DNA of 64,000 nucleotides from Paenibacillus macerans (GCF_023715465.1 NZ_JAMBOE010000008.1:219294-283293); one strand, 5' to 3'. Shown: positions 15,835 to 23,805, numbered from the stretch's first letter. A program made the numbers and translations. The notes: generated by a model from the sequence alone, not told the origin.

Positions 15835-17487
15835 TTATCGGCCGAATATAAGCAGGATGATTCCTGAAGTAACAAGGGAAGTCGCGGCTTGCTTGCCCGC
15901 CATGGAAGCGGCAAAGGACCAGCCCATTTCCTTTCTGACCGTCCACAGCGTGACCAGACAAGCTGTCAGCGTGGAAGCAAGATACACCAGGAGAAAAACC
16001 TGAGCCGCATTCATCGACGTCAGCAGTTCCCCTTCCCCCTGATTCAAAATCAGCAGCCCGTCTTTGCGCACCATGGAGAAAACAATGCCGCTTGCGGCAT
16101 CGGGCGGCAGATGAAAAAGCCGGAGAACGGGTTGGACAATCGCCGTGAGCCAGGTCATTAGGCCGGTCAGTTGCAAAGCCGCAGCGGTCAGGCAGATCGC
16201 GATAAAAATCGGCATTGACTGAAACAGAAACTGCTTGATTACGGTGCGAATCCGCCAGCTCACGGCGCGTATTCCGGGTTTTTGCAAGTAGGTTTTGCTC
16301 TCGTAGCCCCGCTCGGCAAGCGGTGCCGGTTTTCCGTTCCATACCCTTGTATGCAAGGCTCCCGCAAGGCCAAGAACCGATATGTAAGGTAAAAACAGCC
16401 ACGGATGGCCGGCCGAGCTAAACACGGACAAGGAAGCCCCGATTTGATAGCTGCAGGCGGAGCCGAAGGCGATCAGCGACACGCATGATTTTCGAGTACA
16501 GGCGCTGCAGGCGCGGCTTTGAAAGACCGCAACCACATTGCACCCAAATCCGGACAACACGGGAATAAGGTCGCGGCCACTCAGTCCGATGACGCGCATC
16601 GGGCCGTCCAGCGAATCGGTAATACGATCCTTAATGCCGCTCTCCTCCACCAGGGCAACGCTGAGACCGAGCAGCAGGACAACCGGAAACGCCCACAGAA
16701 AAGAATACCAGCCCAACGTCAGCAGCCCGTAATCGCCAACGAGAAAAGAATGCAGAAGCAAAGGCGTGTCTGCAAATAGCGATTTGACCGGATCGATCAC
16801 GCGCCGGTCCGTAATGGGCTGCAGCCATGCCGAAAGCAGGTAAGCCACCAATACGGGCGCCGCAAAAAGCAGCAGGGTCATCGCAAACGACAGGGGGCGC
16901 CCCCATATCGGGTGTTCAAACCAGGTGATCTGCGGCTGTACGGCGCGAAACGGCAAAGCCAGCGACGCTCCGGCCCCAGGGCGAATCGGTCCGGCTTCAT
17001 CCAATACTCGAAGAAGCTCCTTCTTATCCGCAGGCATTATCCAACGCGCATCGACCGCAAAGACGGGGATCCCCAACCAGTCGCTACATTCCCGCGTAAG
17101 CTCCGGCAACCCCGCTCGTATTTTATCAGCAAAGGTAAGCACCAGAACGGCGTGCTTGCCGTCCGGCTTTACCGCGTCCAGCAGCAGCGGAAGTTCCTTC
17201 GCCGCATGTGTAGCCCGCACGACCAGCAGCAAAATATCCGCATCCGTGACGGCGTCCATCGCCATCCTTGCAACAACACTGTCATCTTTAACCCGAATCC
17301 CGGGGAGATCGGCCAGTTCCATGGCATCCGTTAAACTCCCTCTCCGTACCATGACGGTGGAGCCACGAAAATTCGCCTCCTCCCCTGTATTTTGGCCGGT
17401 CAACCCGCGGAACAGCGCCGATTTGCCGGAGGATTCAAAGCCGATCATGACCACGCTTCGCGGCCCGAATTGATCCCTCTTCAGCAC
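15835..17487 (-). CDS. FeoB-like GTPase-permease, probably a divalent metal transporter
   Basis: A 550-residue protein with an N-terminal G domain: G1 GFESSGKS (residues 16-23), a conserved Thr in GSTV, and G3 DLPG (60-63). The G4 motif is degenerate (TFADK in place of NKxD). A membrane half has two Gate-type segments, including GFGCNVVAVFQSRACSAC near residues 310-330, the counterpart of the FeoB GFGCNVPA motif, and further Cys (CTRKSC). It is shorter than FeoB (about 700 residues) and no feoA is near. FeoB imports Fe(II) across the membrane. Here the gene overlaps a Zur-controlled oxidoreductase gene and precedes a zinc chaperone, so zinc is the likelier cargo. That is inference. Confidence 0.85.
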   Translation of the reverse strand: MLKRDQFGPRSVVMIGFESSGKSALFRGLTGQNTGEEANFRGSTVMVRRGSLTDAMELADLPGIRVKDDSVVARMAMDAVTDADILLLVVRATHAAKELPLLLDAVKPDGKHAVLVLTFADKIRAGLPELTRECSDWLGIPVFAVDARWIMPADKKELLRVLDEAGPIRPGAGASLALPFRAVQPQITWFEHPIWGRPLSFAMTLLLFAAPVLVAYLLSAWLQPITDRRVIDPVKSLFADTPLLLHSFLVGDYGLLTLGWYSFLWAFPVVLLLGLSVALVEESGIKDRITDSLDGPMRVIGLSGRDLIPVLSGFGCNVVAVFQSRACSACTRKSCVSLIAFGSACSYQIGASLSVFSSAGHPWLFLPYISVLGLAGALHTRVWNGKPAPLAERGYESKTYLQKPGIRAVSWRIRTVIKQFLFQSMPIFIAICLTAAALQLTGLMTWLTAIVQPVLRLFHLPPDAASGIVFSMVRKDGLLILNQGEGELLTSMNAAQVFLLVYLASTLTACLVTLWTVRKEMGWSFAASMAGKQAATSLVTSGIILLIFGR

Positions 17488-18608
17488 TGACAGTCCTCTT
17501 CACAACAGCTCAGGTCCGTAAGCAGCATTCCCTGATTGCGGTATTCGTCCAGCACGCTCGTATCCAACCCCAGGCGTCCGGCAATCTCACCGGCAACAAC
17601 GCCAAAGCGTTGTCTGAACTTATAGATAAAACAAAAAATCAAAGACTCGTGCCGCACACTTGGTCCGGAAACAAAAAGGCCAGGCGTCCGCGTGGATTCG
17701 TCATACTCATTTAGCAGCACAGCACCGCGATCATCCGTTTCAAATAAATGCCTGATGAGCTCAAGGCTTCCCCTGAAGCCTGTCGCCAGAATCGGGCGGG
17801 AACCGGTTTTAACGAAATGACTGTGGCCTAAAGCACTCTCGCAATAAACGTGATATCCCCCGTCGTCCGCCGGCTCGATCCACTGAACCTCGTACCCTGC
17901 CAGCAATTCCACCTGCCCTTCCGCCACTTCCTTTAAACGATCCTTTGTAAAAGGCGAAATCTCCAAGCTCGGATCACTGCCGCCTTTTTCCGTCCAACGG
18001 ATGCTCCGGTCGATCACTTTTACCTTCCTGCCCAATTTGGCCAAATGAATCGCCGCGTCGGCGCCGCTTTCATAGCCCCCGATAATGACGTGTTCCTCGC
18101 CCTCAAGGCCTTTCCACTCCTTGATCAGACTGTTGTGAATACCGTATTCGGCGCCGGGAAAACCACCCAATTCGGGATACTGAAACTCGCCGGCCGCCCA
18201 GATGACGAATTTGCTGCGCAGGGTGCCGCTTGAAGTATCCAATTCAAAACTGCCGTCCGGTTGAGGCCGGATCCCGGTCACATCCACGCCGGCTTGTACG
18301 GGCAGCTTTTTAGATTCGGCTACTGCCCGCAAATAATCCGCATACTGTTCGCCGGAGGGATGCTCCGTTCCCAGCGTATAGGCGGGTGAGGTTTTCAGCG
18401 TGATGGCATTGAGATCCAGCAGACCGTAAGCATTCCCCGTAAAAGACGGAGTAATCATTCGCATCTCCCTGGGCCACATCCGAAAAGTAGCGCCAATGCT
18501 TCCCCGCTCAAGAACCGCGAAGCGTCGTACTTCAAGTTCTTGCAGCAAACAGCCCAAGCCGATCCCCGCCGCACCTCCGCCTACGACAACGCAATCGAAC
18601 GTCTCCAT
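17481..18608 (-). CDS. FAD-dependent NAD(P)-binding oxidoreductase (CzcO/flavin-monooxygenase-like)
   Basis: A 375-residue flavoprotein with an N-terminal FAD site (VVGGGAAGIG, residues 8-17) and a second Rossmann site (IIGGYESGADAAIHLAKLG, about 176-194) in a CzcO/FMO-like arrangement, ending with an unusual Cys-rich tail (SCCEEDCQC). The tail has four Cys plus acidic residues and could hold a metal. The start at 18608 follows AGGAGGTGTTCGTT. It is the first gene after a Zur box and overlaps the FeoB-like gene by 7 bases. Possible roles are oxidation or reduction of a metallophore or of metal-binding thiols; the substrate is unknown. Confidence 0.82.
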   Translation of the reverse strand: METFDCVVVGGGAAGIGLGCLLQELEVRRFAVLERGSIGATFRMWPREMRMITPSFTGNAYGLLDLNAITLKTSPAYTLGTEHPSGEQYADYLRAVAESKKLPVQAGVDVTGIRPQPDGSFELDTSSGTLRSKFVIWAAGEFQYPELGGFPGAEYGIHNSLIKEWKGLEGEEHVIIGGYESGADAAIHLAKLGRKVKVIDRSIRWTEKGGSDPSLEISPFTKDRLKEVAEGQVELLAGYEVQWIEPADDGGYHVYCESALGHSHFVKTGSRPILATGFRGSLELIRHLFETDDRGAVLLNEYDESTRTPGLFVSGPSVRHESLIFCFIYKFRQRFGVVAGEIAGRLGLDTSVLDEYRNQGMLLTDLSCCEEDCQC

Positions 18609-18632
18609 AACGAACACCTCCTCATCAATTAT

Positions 18633-18647
18633 TCGTAATTATTACTA
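18633..18647. promoter_or_regulatory. Zur box of the oxidoreductase-FeoB-CobW operon
   Basis: TCGTAATTATTACTA, identical to the box at 13909, 24 bases upstream of the oxidoreductase start codon and overlapping the expected promoter end. Confidence 0.85.
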
Positions 18648-18692
18648 TTAAGAATCATAAGTCTTTCTCCTAGAACATGTCAACAGCAGCAG

Positions 18693-18962
18693 TTAAGCCC
18701 TGTCTCCGGTCGATGCCAGCAACTGCCGCAGTTCTTCCAAACATGCCCTGCTCACCATCTTCCCGCGAAAGAACACCAAATCATCAGCGCTGCCGGTAAA
18801 AATGCAACTGGGTTCATATTTCCGTAAAATGATTCGCTCCCCGTCGACAAAAATCTCCAACGCATCCTTGATATCAATTCCCAAGATGCGCCGCAATTCT
18901 ATGGGAATTACGATTCTCCCCAGCTCATCCACTTTTCTGACAATCCCCGTAGCCTTCATCAT
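18693..18962 (-). CDS. AbrB-family transition-state regulator
   Basis: An 89-residue protein whose N-terminus ATGIVRKVDELGRIVIPIELRRILGI is the swapped-hairpin AbrB DNA-binding domain, followed by LEIFVDGERIILRKYEPSC. The C-terminal half (FTGSADDLVFFRGKMVSRACLEEL) resembles the SpoVT/AbrB-type multimerisation region and holds Cys residues. The ATG at 18962 was chosen because it is the first of a Met pair after GGGAG and fits family length. It stands alone behind a Zur box, so AbrB-like control would be switched on by zinc starvation. Targets cannot be deduced. Confidence 0.85.
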   Translation of the reverse strand: MMKATGIVRKVDELGRIVIPIELRRILGIDIKDALEIFVDGERIILRKYEPSCIFTGSADDLVFFRGKMVSRACLEELRQLLASTGDRA

Positions 18963-19030
18963 CCGAATATCCGCTCCCTTTAACTTAATCGGCATTAACT
19001 GTAATAACTACCGAAATTATCGATACATAA

Positions 19031-19045
19031 TCGTAATTATTACGT
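19031..19045. promoter_or_regulatory. Zur box of the AbrB-family gene
   Basis: TCGTAATTATTACGT, 14 of 15 matches to consensus, 68 bases upstream of the AbrB-family start codon and on the far side from the AAA ATPase gene end. Confidence 0.82.
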
Positions 19046-19113
19046 TTAAGTGAAGTTTAGCTTTATTGGATGAGACTGTCAATTCATTTTTCGACAAAAA
19101 ACGATCCGTTTCT

Positions 19114-19923
19114 TCATTCGCTGATTTTGGGCTTGTATTCCGCATAGGCATCTTTAAGGTGTATAGGGTTAAGCGGACCGCCTTCGATAATTGCCTTTCG
19201 CTTCGCCTTGAGGATGATTTGTTCCATGTCGGCGAAGCTGCAGCCCGCGAGCAAACATGATGTTAGCTCGTAAAGCGGTTCCGCTTGCTCAAAATCATCC
19301 ATAAGAAGATGAATAAATTCACTTCTTCCGGCATCATCCGGCATGCTGTAAGTCATTTTCGTATCAAACCGGCGCCAGATCGCCTGGTCCAATTCTTCCT
19401 CCAGATTGGTGGCCGCGATGAAGACGCTGTTCCCCTCAAATTCATCCAGGCATTGCAGCAAGGTGTTGACCACCCTTGCCATTTCCTTGACTTCGTCATT
19501 GTTATCCCGCGTTCTGCCGATCGCGTCGAATTCGTCAAGGAACAGGACGCACGGCGTCGTTTTGGCGTAATCGAAAATTTTGCGGATGTTGCTCCCCGTT
19601 TCCCCCAAATGACTATGAATTATCGCGTCCAGCCGCACCAAAATCAACGGCAGCTCCAGGCGAGCGGCAATATAAAAGGCCGTTAGCGTTTTTCCCGTAC
19701 CCGGCGGACCGAACATGACGATTTTATTGGGGATCGGTACATCATAGTGTTCGAACTTCTCTTTCATTCCGATAATCGTAATAAACTCTTCCACGATTTG
19801 CCGATTGGCGGGCGCAAATACGATACGCTTGACTTTTTTCCCGCACTCTTTAGGCGTATAACACGTCGCCACATCCATGCCTTTGGACCGGGGAAGGCGG
19901 AAATTGGCATTATTTTTACTCAT
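19114..19923 (-). CDS. AAA ATPase of FtsH/26S-like type, unknown role
   Basis: A 269-residue single-ring AAA protein: Walker A GPPGTGKT (72-79), Walker B LFLDEFDAIGR (about 128-138), sensor 1 AATN, an arginine-bearing WRRFD (second region of homology), and a small C-terminal lid. It lacks a protease, membrane or N-terminal substrate domain beyond about 50 residues (which include YTPKECGKKVKR with one Cys), so it is a minimal unfoldase or remodeller. The gene follows the DUF3024 gene by 32 bases behind a Zur box. A guess is that the pair remodels or strips metalloproteins during zinc starvation; nothing in the sequence names a client. Confidence 0.85.
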   Translation of the reverse strand: MSKNNANFRLPRSKGMDVATCYTPKECGKKVKRIVFAPANRQIVEEFITIIGMKEKFEHYDVPIPNKIVMFGPPGTGKTLTAFYIAARLELPLILVRLDAIIHSHLGETGSNIRKIFDYAKTTPCVLFLDEFDAIGRTRDNNDEVKEMARVVNTLLQCLDEFEGNSVFIAATNLEEELDQAIWRRFDTKMTYSMPDDAGRSEFIHLLMDDFEQAEPLYELTSCLLAGCSFADMEQIILKAKRKAIIEGGPLNPIHLKDAYAEYKPKISE

Positions 19924-19955
19924 TCAGGCATGCTCCTTTTCCAATTCATGATTCT

Positions 19956-20327
19956 TCATTCCTGCTTCAGTGAAGGCCAAAAGATCCCTTCCGGATCCAA
20001 CTCGACTTGTTCCAATTGCTGCTCGAAATCCGAACAGGGCGCGATCGATTGGACCCGCTCCCACTCCCGGTTTGCATTATTGGCATACACGCTCCATTGC
20101 CCCCTCTCCAACCGAAACTGAGCGACTGCCGAGCCGTGCCACTGACGGCCATAGGAATGGGGCCGTTCCTCCAGCAAAATCAGCCCCTTGTCATCCCATT
20201 CGTATTTTAAACGAATCGAGGAGCGAACCTCTCGCGGAACCTTCACTTCGATGTAACCGTCCAGGATATTTTCAAGTCTGCGAGCCGTAAATTCATCCAC
20301 GATCATCCCCCCTATGCTAGGCCGCAT
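19956..20327 (-). CDS. DUF3024-domain protein
   Basis: A 123-residue protein matching my recollection of DUF3024: RRLENILDGYIEVKVPREVRSSIRLKYEW, then LILLEERPHSYGRQWHGSAVAQFRLERGQWSVYAN, and a C-terminal LEQVELDPEGIFW. The start is uncertain: ATG at 20327 has a weak site, while ATG at 20306 fits the family N-terminus but its G-run directly abuts the codon. It has no signal peptide and no Cys/His metal cluster apart from one Cys. It is the first gene of a two-gene unit with the AAA ATPase, 23-44 bases after a Zur box. The function of DUF3024 is not known to me. Confidence 0.8.
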   Translation of the reverse strand: MRPSIGGMIVDEFTARRLENILDGYIEVKVPREVRSSIRLKYEWDDKGLILLEERPHSYGRQWHGSAVAQFRLERGQWSVYANNANREWERVQSIAPCSDFEQQLEQVELDPEGIFWPSLKQE

Positions 20328-20349
20328 CTTTTCAGGATCGATTATTAAA

Positions 20350-20364
20350 TCGTAATATTTACGA
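20350..20364. promoter_or_regulatory. Zur box of the DUF3024-AAA unit
   Basis: TCGTAATATTTACGA, both TCGTAA and TTACGA half-sites intact, immediately upstream of the DUF3024 gene. Confidence 0.82.
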
Positions 20365-20449
20365 TGTAAACAGTATAATGATCTCTGTTTTTTTTTGTCA
20401 ACCTAAAATCCAAATAATATAAAGCTCTGCGGCTCCCGTCTTGATCAAA

Positions 20450-20491
20450 GCAAATAGCGCAAACCGCGGAAGAGCGGTTTGCGCTATTTGC
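20450..20491. repeat. Perfect 18-bp inverted repeat
   Basis: Arms 20450-20467 (GCAAATAGCGCAAACCGC) and 20474-20491 are exact reverse complements around a 6-base GGAAGA loop. No T-run follows on either strand, so it is not a textbook terminator. It abuts the point where the broken ABC transporter gene loses its coding sense just after Walker A. Confidence 0.8.
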
Positions 20492-21063
20492 CTTTGATTT
20501 GCCGCTGCCAGAAGGGCCGACCAGGGCTGTAAAAGTTCCCTCTTCCAGTTTGAGGCTAATCTCCGTGAGTACGTTGCCGGCCCGGCGATCCGCCTGTTCA
20601 TCCCAGGCTGTTTCGTAAGAAAAGGAGACCCGGTCCAGCTCGATATTGTAATTTTCCAGTTTCACCCTCTCCGCCGCATTGTCAAGAACCTTCAGATTTA
20701 GAAATTCATCGGCGTCTTTGACCGCGTATTCGATGGACTTGGCGTCATTGACGAATACGGTAAAACTGGTTAACGGCGCTACGATGCCTAAAGACAAAAT
20801 CAAGCACATGGTCAGTTCCGCGGGACTTAGGGAACCGTTCAGATACAAAATATCATCCCGACCGGCATCGTGCCGAGCAAGGCGGACGGCAGCACGGAGC
20901 CTCCGAAGTTCATCAACTTCCAGGTGCTTCCGAACCAGTTCAGCGTATATTCCTTGAACGATCTGACCGCTTTTTCGTACTTTTCATAGGAGGAGGACGA
21001 CTGGTTGAAAGCTTTAATCACCTCGATTCCGGTAAAAAACTGCTCCGCAGTTCGTCCGCCAAC
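20492..21063 (-). pseudogene. Remnant of an ABC exporter-fold transporter (IrtAB/YbtPQ-like)
   Basis: Two frames preserve the middle of a fused permease-ATPase. The first runs from VGGRTAEQFF (about 21040) through IEVIKAFNQSSSSYEKY to 20839; after a frameshift near 20840 the second gives YLNGSLSPAELTMCLIL, SFTVFVNDAKSIEYAVKDADEFL and the ATPase start with Walker A GPSGSGKS near 20510. Coding sense ends there at a perfect hairpin, and the N-terminal membrane half is missing upstream. The linker resembles transporters that take up metal-siderophores through an exporter fold, which would suit the neighbourhood, but the fragment is too short to be sure. It lies directly after rpsN. Confidence 0.75.
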
Positions 21064-21079
21064 CTGCTGCGTAGATCTT

Positions 21080-21349
21080 TTACCAGCTCGCCTTTTTCAC
21101 TCCCGGGATTTGCCCTTTATGGGCGAGCTCGCGGAATACAATCCGGGACACTTTGAATTTCCCGATATATCCTCTCGGCCGTCCCGAAACGAAGCAGCGG
21201 TTATGCAGCCGGGTCGGCGAGGAATCGCGCGGCAGCTTCTGCAAAGCGGCATAATCCCCTTTTTCTTTGAGCTGCCGGCGTTTCTCGGCATACTTGTCAA
21301 CCAACGCTTGTCTTTTCAATTCTTTAACGACCTTCGATTTCTTGGCCAT
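21080..21349 (-). CDS. rpsN: Ribosomal protein S14, zinc-independent paralogue
   Basis: An 89-residue S14 with MAKKSKVVKE at the start and the conserved C-terminus RPRGYIGKFKVSRIVFRELAHKG. The two CxxC pairs of zinc-binding S14 are absent; only one Cys (HNRCF) remains. Such C-minus S14 replaces the zinc form when zinc is limiting and is Zur-regulated in Bacillus subtilis and others. ATG 21349 follows GAAGGAGG; the frame to 21388 is too long. It is the last intact gene of the rpmG-cobW-znuA-zur-rpsN unit and starts two bases after zur. Confidence 0.95.
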   Translation of the reverse strand: MAKKSKVVKELKRQALVDKYAEKRRQLKEKGDYAALQKLPRDSSPTRLHNRCFVSGRPRGYIGKFKVSRIVFRELAHKGQIPGVKKASW

Positions 21350-21351
21350 GC

Positions 21352-21786
21352 TTATTCCTCCTTCGTGTTGCGGCGGCAATCGCCGCATAATCCATAGACT
21401 TCAAATTTGTGCGAAATAACTTCAAAGGCTTCCGGCGGATCGATGCCGTTATCAATCGGGCAAAAATCAAGCGGATATGTTTTATGGCATTTCATGCAGA
21501 TAAAATGATGGTGGTGATGATCCGGACCGCATCTCAGCTTAAATCGTACACCGTCCGGAAAATCGAATTGTTCGATGAGATTGAGCCGTACCAGCAGCCG
21601 CAGATTTCGGTACACCGTATCGTAGCTCACTCCCGGAATCTGATTTGAAATATAGGAGTGAACCTGACGCGGCAGCACAAACCCCGAAGAGACGGAGAAC
21701 AGCTCTGCAATCAGTCTTCGTTGTACGGTAATGCGGAGCCCCCTGGCCTCCATCCCTCTTACCATGCTTTCCCGCCGGTTCTCCAT
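21352..21786 (-). CDS. zur: Zinc uptake regulator Zur (Fur family, second copy)
   Basis: A 144-residue Fur-family repressor with winged-helix segment SYDTVYRNLRLLVRL, a five-His run (DHHHHH), and CMKC and CGDC pairs for structural zinc. It is divergent from the copy at 2519-2980 but has the same architecture. It sits inside an operon of zinc-sparing ribosomal proteins, znuA and a zinc GTPase, the classic neighbourhood of zur, so it is the better candidate for the master regulator. The gene itself is behind the Zur box at 23791, implying autoregulation. Confidence 0.9.
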   Translation of the reverse strand: MENRRESMVRGMEARGLRITVQRRLIAELFSVSSGFVLPRQVHSYISNQIPGVSYDTVYRNLRLLVRLNLIEQFDFPDGVRFKLRCGPDHHHHHFICMKCHKTYPLDFCPIDNGIDPPEAFEVISHKFEVYGLCGDCRRNTKEE

Positions 21787-21809
21787 CTCATCATCCTCTC
21801 ATGTCCGCA

Positions 21810-22404
21810 CTATTCGTTGAGTGCCGTCTTCAGAGCTTCAAGATTTTGACGCATCACGGAGAGGTAATCCAGTTGGTTTGTCAGGTCTTCCTCGGTTAGA
21901 CCTTCAATCGGATTCAGAACCGCAGATTTGGCGCCGATTTCGCTGGCGATCGTATCGGCCACCTTGGAAGAGACCAGGGTTTCAAAGAAGATCGTCTTCA
22001 CATTGTGCTCCTTGGCAAACTCGACAATCTCGGCCATTTGGGCGGCCGACGGCTCTTGATCGGGGGATAACCCGGCAATCGGAACCTGGGTCAGTCCGTA
22101 TTGCTTGGCCAGATATCCGAAGGCGGCATGCTGGGTAATGAAGTCTTTGCGTTTGGCATCTTTCAAACTCTCGGCAAATTCCTTGTCGAGCGCCTCCAGT
22201 TTGGCTACATAGGCATCGGCGTTCGCTTTAAACGTATCTTTGTGTTCCGGGGCCGCTTCGGATAGCCCCTTCTCAATATTGCGAACTTCTTGAATAGCCA
22301 GTGCCGGCGACAACCACACGTGCGGATCCAAACCTCCATGATCGTGCCCGTGTTCGCCTTCTTCATAGGTATGTTCTCCCTCTAAATGAGCCGCAAGACT
22401 CGCT
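21810..22404 (-). pseudogene. znuA-type zinc-binding protein gene lacking its 5' part
   Basis: The C-terminal two thirds of a ZnuA/TroA-like protein: an acidic His-rich loop (EHTYEEGEHGHDHGG), then LDPHVWLSP with the zinc-ligand His, ITQHAAFGYLAKQYGL with another, and FFETLVSSKVADTIASEIGA. The signal peptide and the first lobe with its first zinc ligand are missing. Coding sense begins immediately after the stop codon of the upstream CobW gene, and no normal start codon or ribosome site exists (the only candidate is an internal TTG at 22331). A deletion fused the two genes' boundaries. No znuB or znuC is in the window. Confidence 0.88.
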
Positions 22405-23610
22405 CTACACTTCCAGCGGCCAAGGCAGCGGATTATTGAATTTGTTCCAGTCCTGTTTCATTTCCTCTTCGGTGAGCAAGCAACGCCCCAGCCTTTTTTC
22501 GATATCCGCCCGGTTCATATCGATACCGATAAATACAACCTCCGTCATGCGGTCTCCCCATGTCTCGTCCCAGCGTTCGCACACCTCCGGTTCGTTTGCC
22601 AGAACTTCGCGCTGCTGCTCCTCCGGCATAGCCGCAAGCCAATATCCTGCGGGACCAAACTGAATAGAGGGCCCCGCCTGGCTTAGCGATGCCGCCAAAT
22701 CTCCGCGGGCGGCAATCCATACAAGCCCCTTGGCCCGTACCACTTCCTCCGGCCAGTTGCTAAAGAAATAGCTGAGCCGCTGCGGATGGAAGGGAACTCT
22801 GCAGCGGTACACGAACGATCCGATACCGTATTCCTCCGTTTCCGGAGTATGCTCTTCCTTATTAAGCTCTGAAATCCACCCTGAAGACATGCTTGTCTTT
22901 TCAAAATCAAACAAGCCCGTATTCAAAATTTCCTTAGGGTCCACCACTCCGTTTACCGTCCGAATCAGCTTTGCCGTAGGCTGAAGCTTTCTCAACACCG
23001 CCTCCAGCTTGATCAATTCCTTCTCCTCAACGAGATCGCATTTGTTCAGAAGCAACACGTCGCAGGTCTCAATCTGATCGATCAGAAGATCCACAATATC
23101 CCTGTAGTCATTTTCCGCGACCGCCTGATTTCGATCAAGCAAACTTTCTCCGGAGGCAAAATCGTGCCAGAAACGGTTGGCATCCACTACGGTAACCATC
23201 GTATCCAGCCGGGCAAGGGACGTTAAGTCAATGTCTAGATCCGGATTGGCATACGTGAACGTTTGCGCCACCGGAACAGGTTCGCTGATACCCGAAGATT
23301 CAATCAGAATGTAATCGAACCGTCCTTCGGCGGCCAGCTTTTGCACCTCTCGCAGCAGGTCGTCCCGCAGCGTGCAGCAAATGCATCCGTTGGACATCTG
23401 CACCAGCTTTTCTTCCGTTCGCGATAAGGTGTTCCCCGATTTGACCAGGTTGGCGTCGACATTGACTTCGCTCATGTCATTGACGATCACCGCCACCTTC
23501 AGGCCTTCCTTGTTATGCAATATGTGATTCAGCAGCGTCGTTTTTCCGGAACCCAGATAACCGCTCAGCACCGTAACCGGGATTTTTTTCGGTGTTTGTT
23601 CCGTCAGCAT
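22405..23610 (-). CDS. COG0523 (CobW-family) GTPase, zinc metallochaperone type, copy 2
   Basis: A 401-residue G3E GTPase: Walker A GYLGSGKT (17-24), CICC (76-79), LNKCD near 187, and a CobW C-terminal domain with FIGIDMNRADIEKRL. It is colinear and very similar along its whole length to copy 1, including the PETEEYG(I/T) region. It follows rpmG by 9 bases with GGAGG upstream. Bacillus subtilis YciC/ZagA, Zur-controlled and proposed to deliver zinc to FolE, is the reference. Two copies in one regulon suggest different clients or membership of different operons. Confidence 0.92.
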   Translation of the reverse strand: MLTEQTPKKIPVTVLSGYLGSGKTTLLNHILHNKEGLKVAVIVNDMSEVNVDANLVKSGNTLSRTEEKLVQMSNGCICCTLRDDLLREVQKLAAEGRFDYILIESSGISEPVPVAQTFTYANPDLDIDLTSLARLDTMVTVVDANRFWHDFASGESLLDRNQAVAENDYRDIVDLLIDQIETCDVLLLNKCDLVEEKELIKLEAVLRKLQPTAKLIRTVNGVVDPKEILNTGLFDFEKTSMSSGWISELNKEEHTPETEEYGIGSFVYRCRVPFHPQRLSYFFSNWPEEVVRAKGLVWIAARGDLAASLSQAGPSIQFGPAGYWLAAMPEEQQREVLANEPEVCERWDETWGDRMTEVVFIGIDMNRADIEKRLGRCLLTEEEMKQDWNKFNNPLPWPLEV

Positions 23611-23619
23611 TAAAACCTC

Positions 23620-23769
23620 CTAGCGCGTTTCGCGGTGCAGCGTGTATTTTCTCAGACGCGGGCAATATTTGCGCATTTCCATGCGTTCAGGGTGCGTCTT
23701 TTTGTTTTTGGTGGTCGTGTAATTGCGATCTCCCGTTTCTGTGCAGGCCAACGTTATAACAACTCTCAT
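23620..23769 (-). CDS. rpmG: Ribosomal protein L33, zinc-independent paralogue
   Basis: A 49-residue L33: MRVVITLACTETGDRNY at the start and MRKYCPRLRKYTLHRETR at the end. Zinc-binding L33 has two CxxC pairs; here one Cys of each is replaced (CTET, CPRL), so no zinc site remains. It opens the operon with a Zur box 22 bases upstream. The C-minus L33 frees zinc from ribosomes during starvation. The gene is short but the family match is unmistakable. Confidence 0.95.
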   Translation of the reverse strand: MRVVITLACTETGDRNYTTTKNKKTHPERMEMRKYCPRLRKYTLHRETR

Positions 23770-23790
23770 TTAAAAAGCAGCTCCTTTTGT

Positions 23791-23805
23791 TCGTAATTTT
23801 TACGA
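23791..23805. promoter_or_regulatory. Zur box of the rpmG-cobW-znuA-zur-rpsN operon
   Basis: TCGTAATTTTTACGA with intact outer half-sites, 22 bases upstream of the rpmG start. The adjacent minus-strand sequence contains promoter-like AT-rich DNA. Confidence 0.85.
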
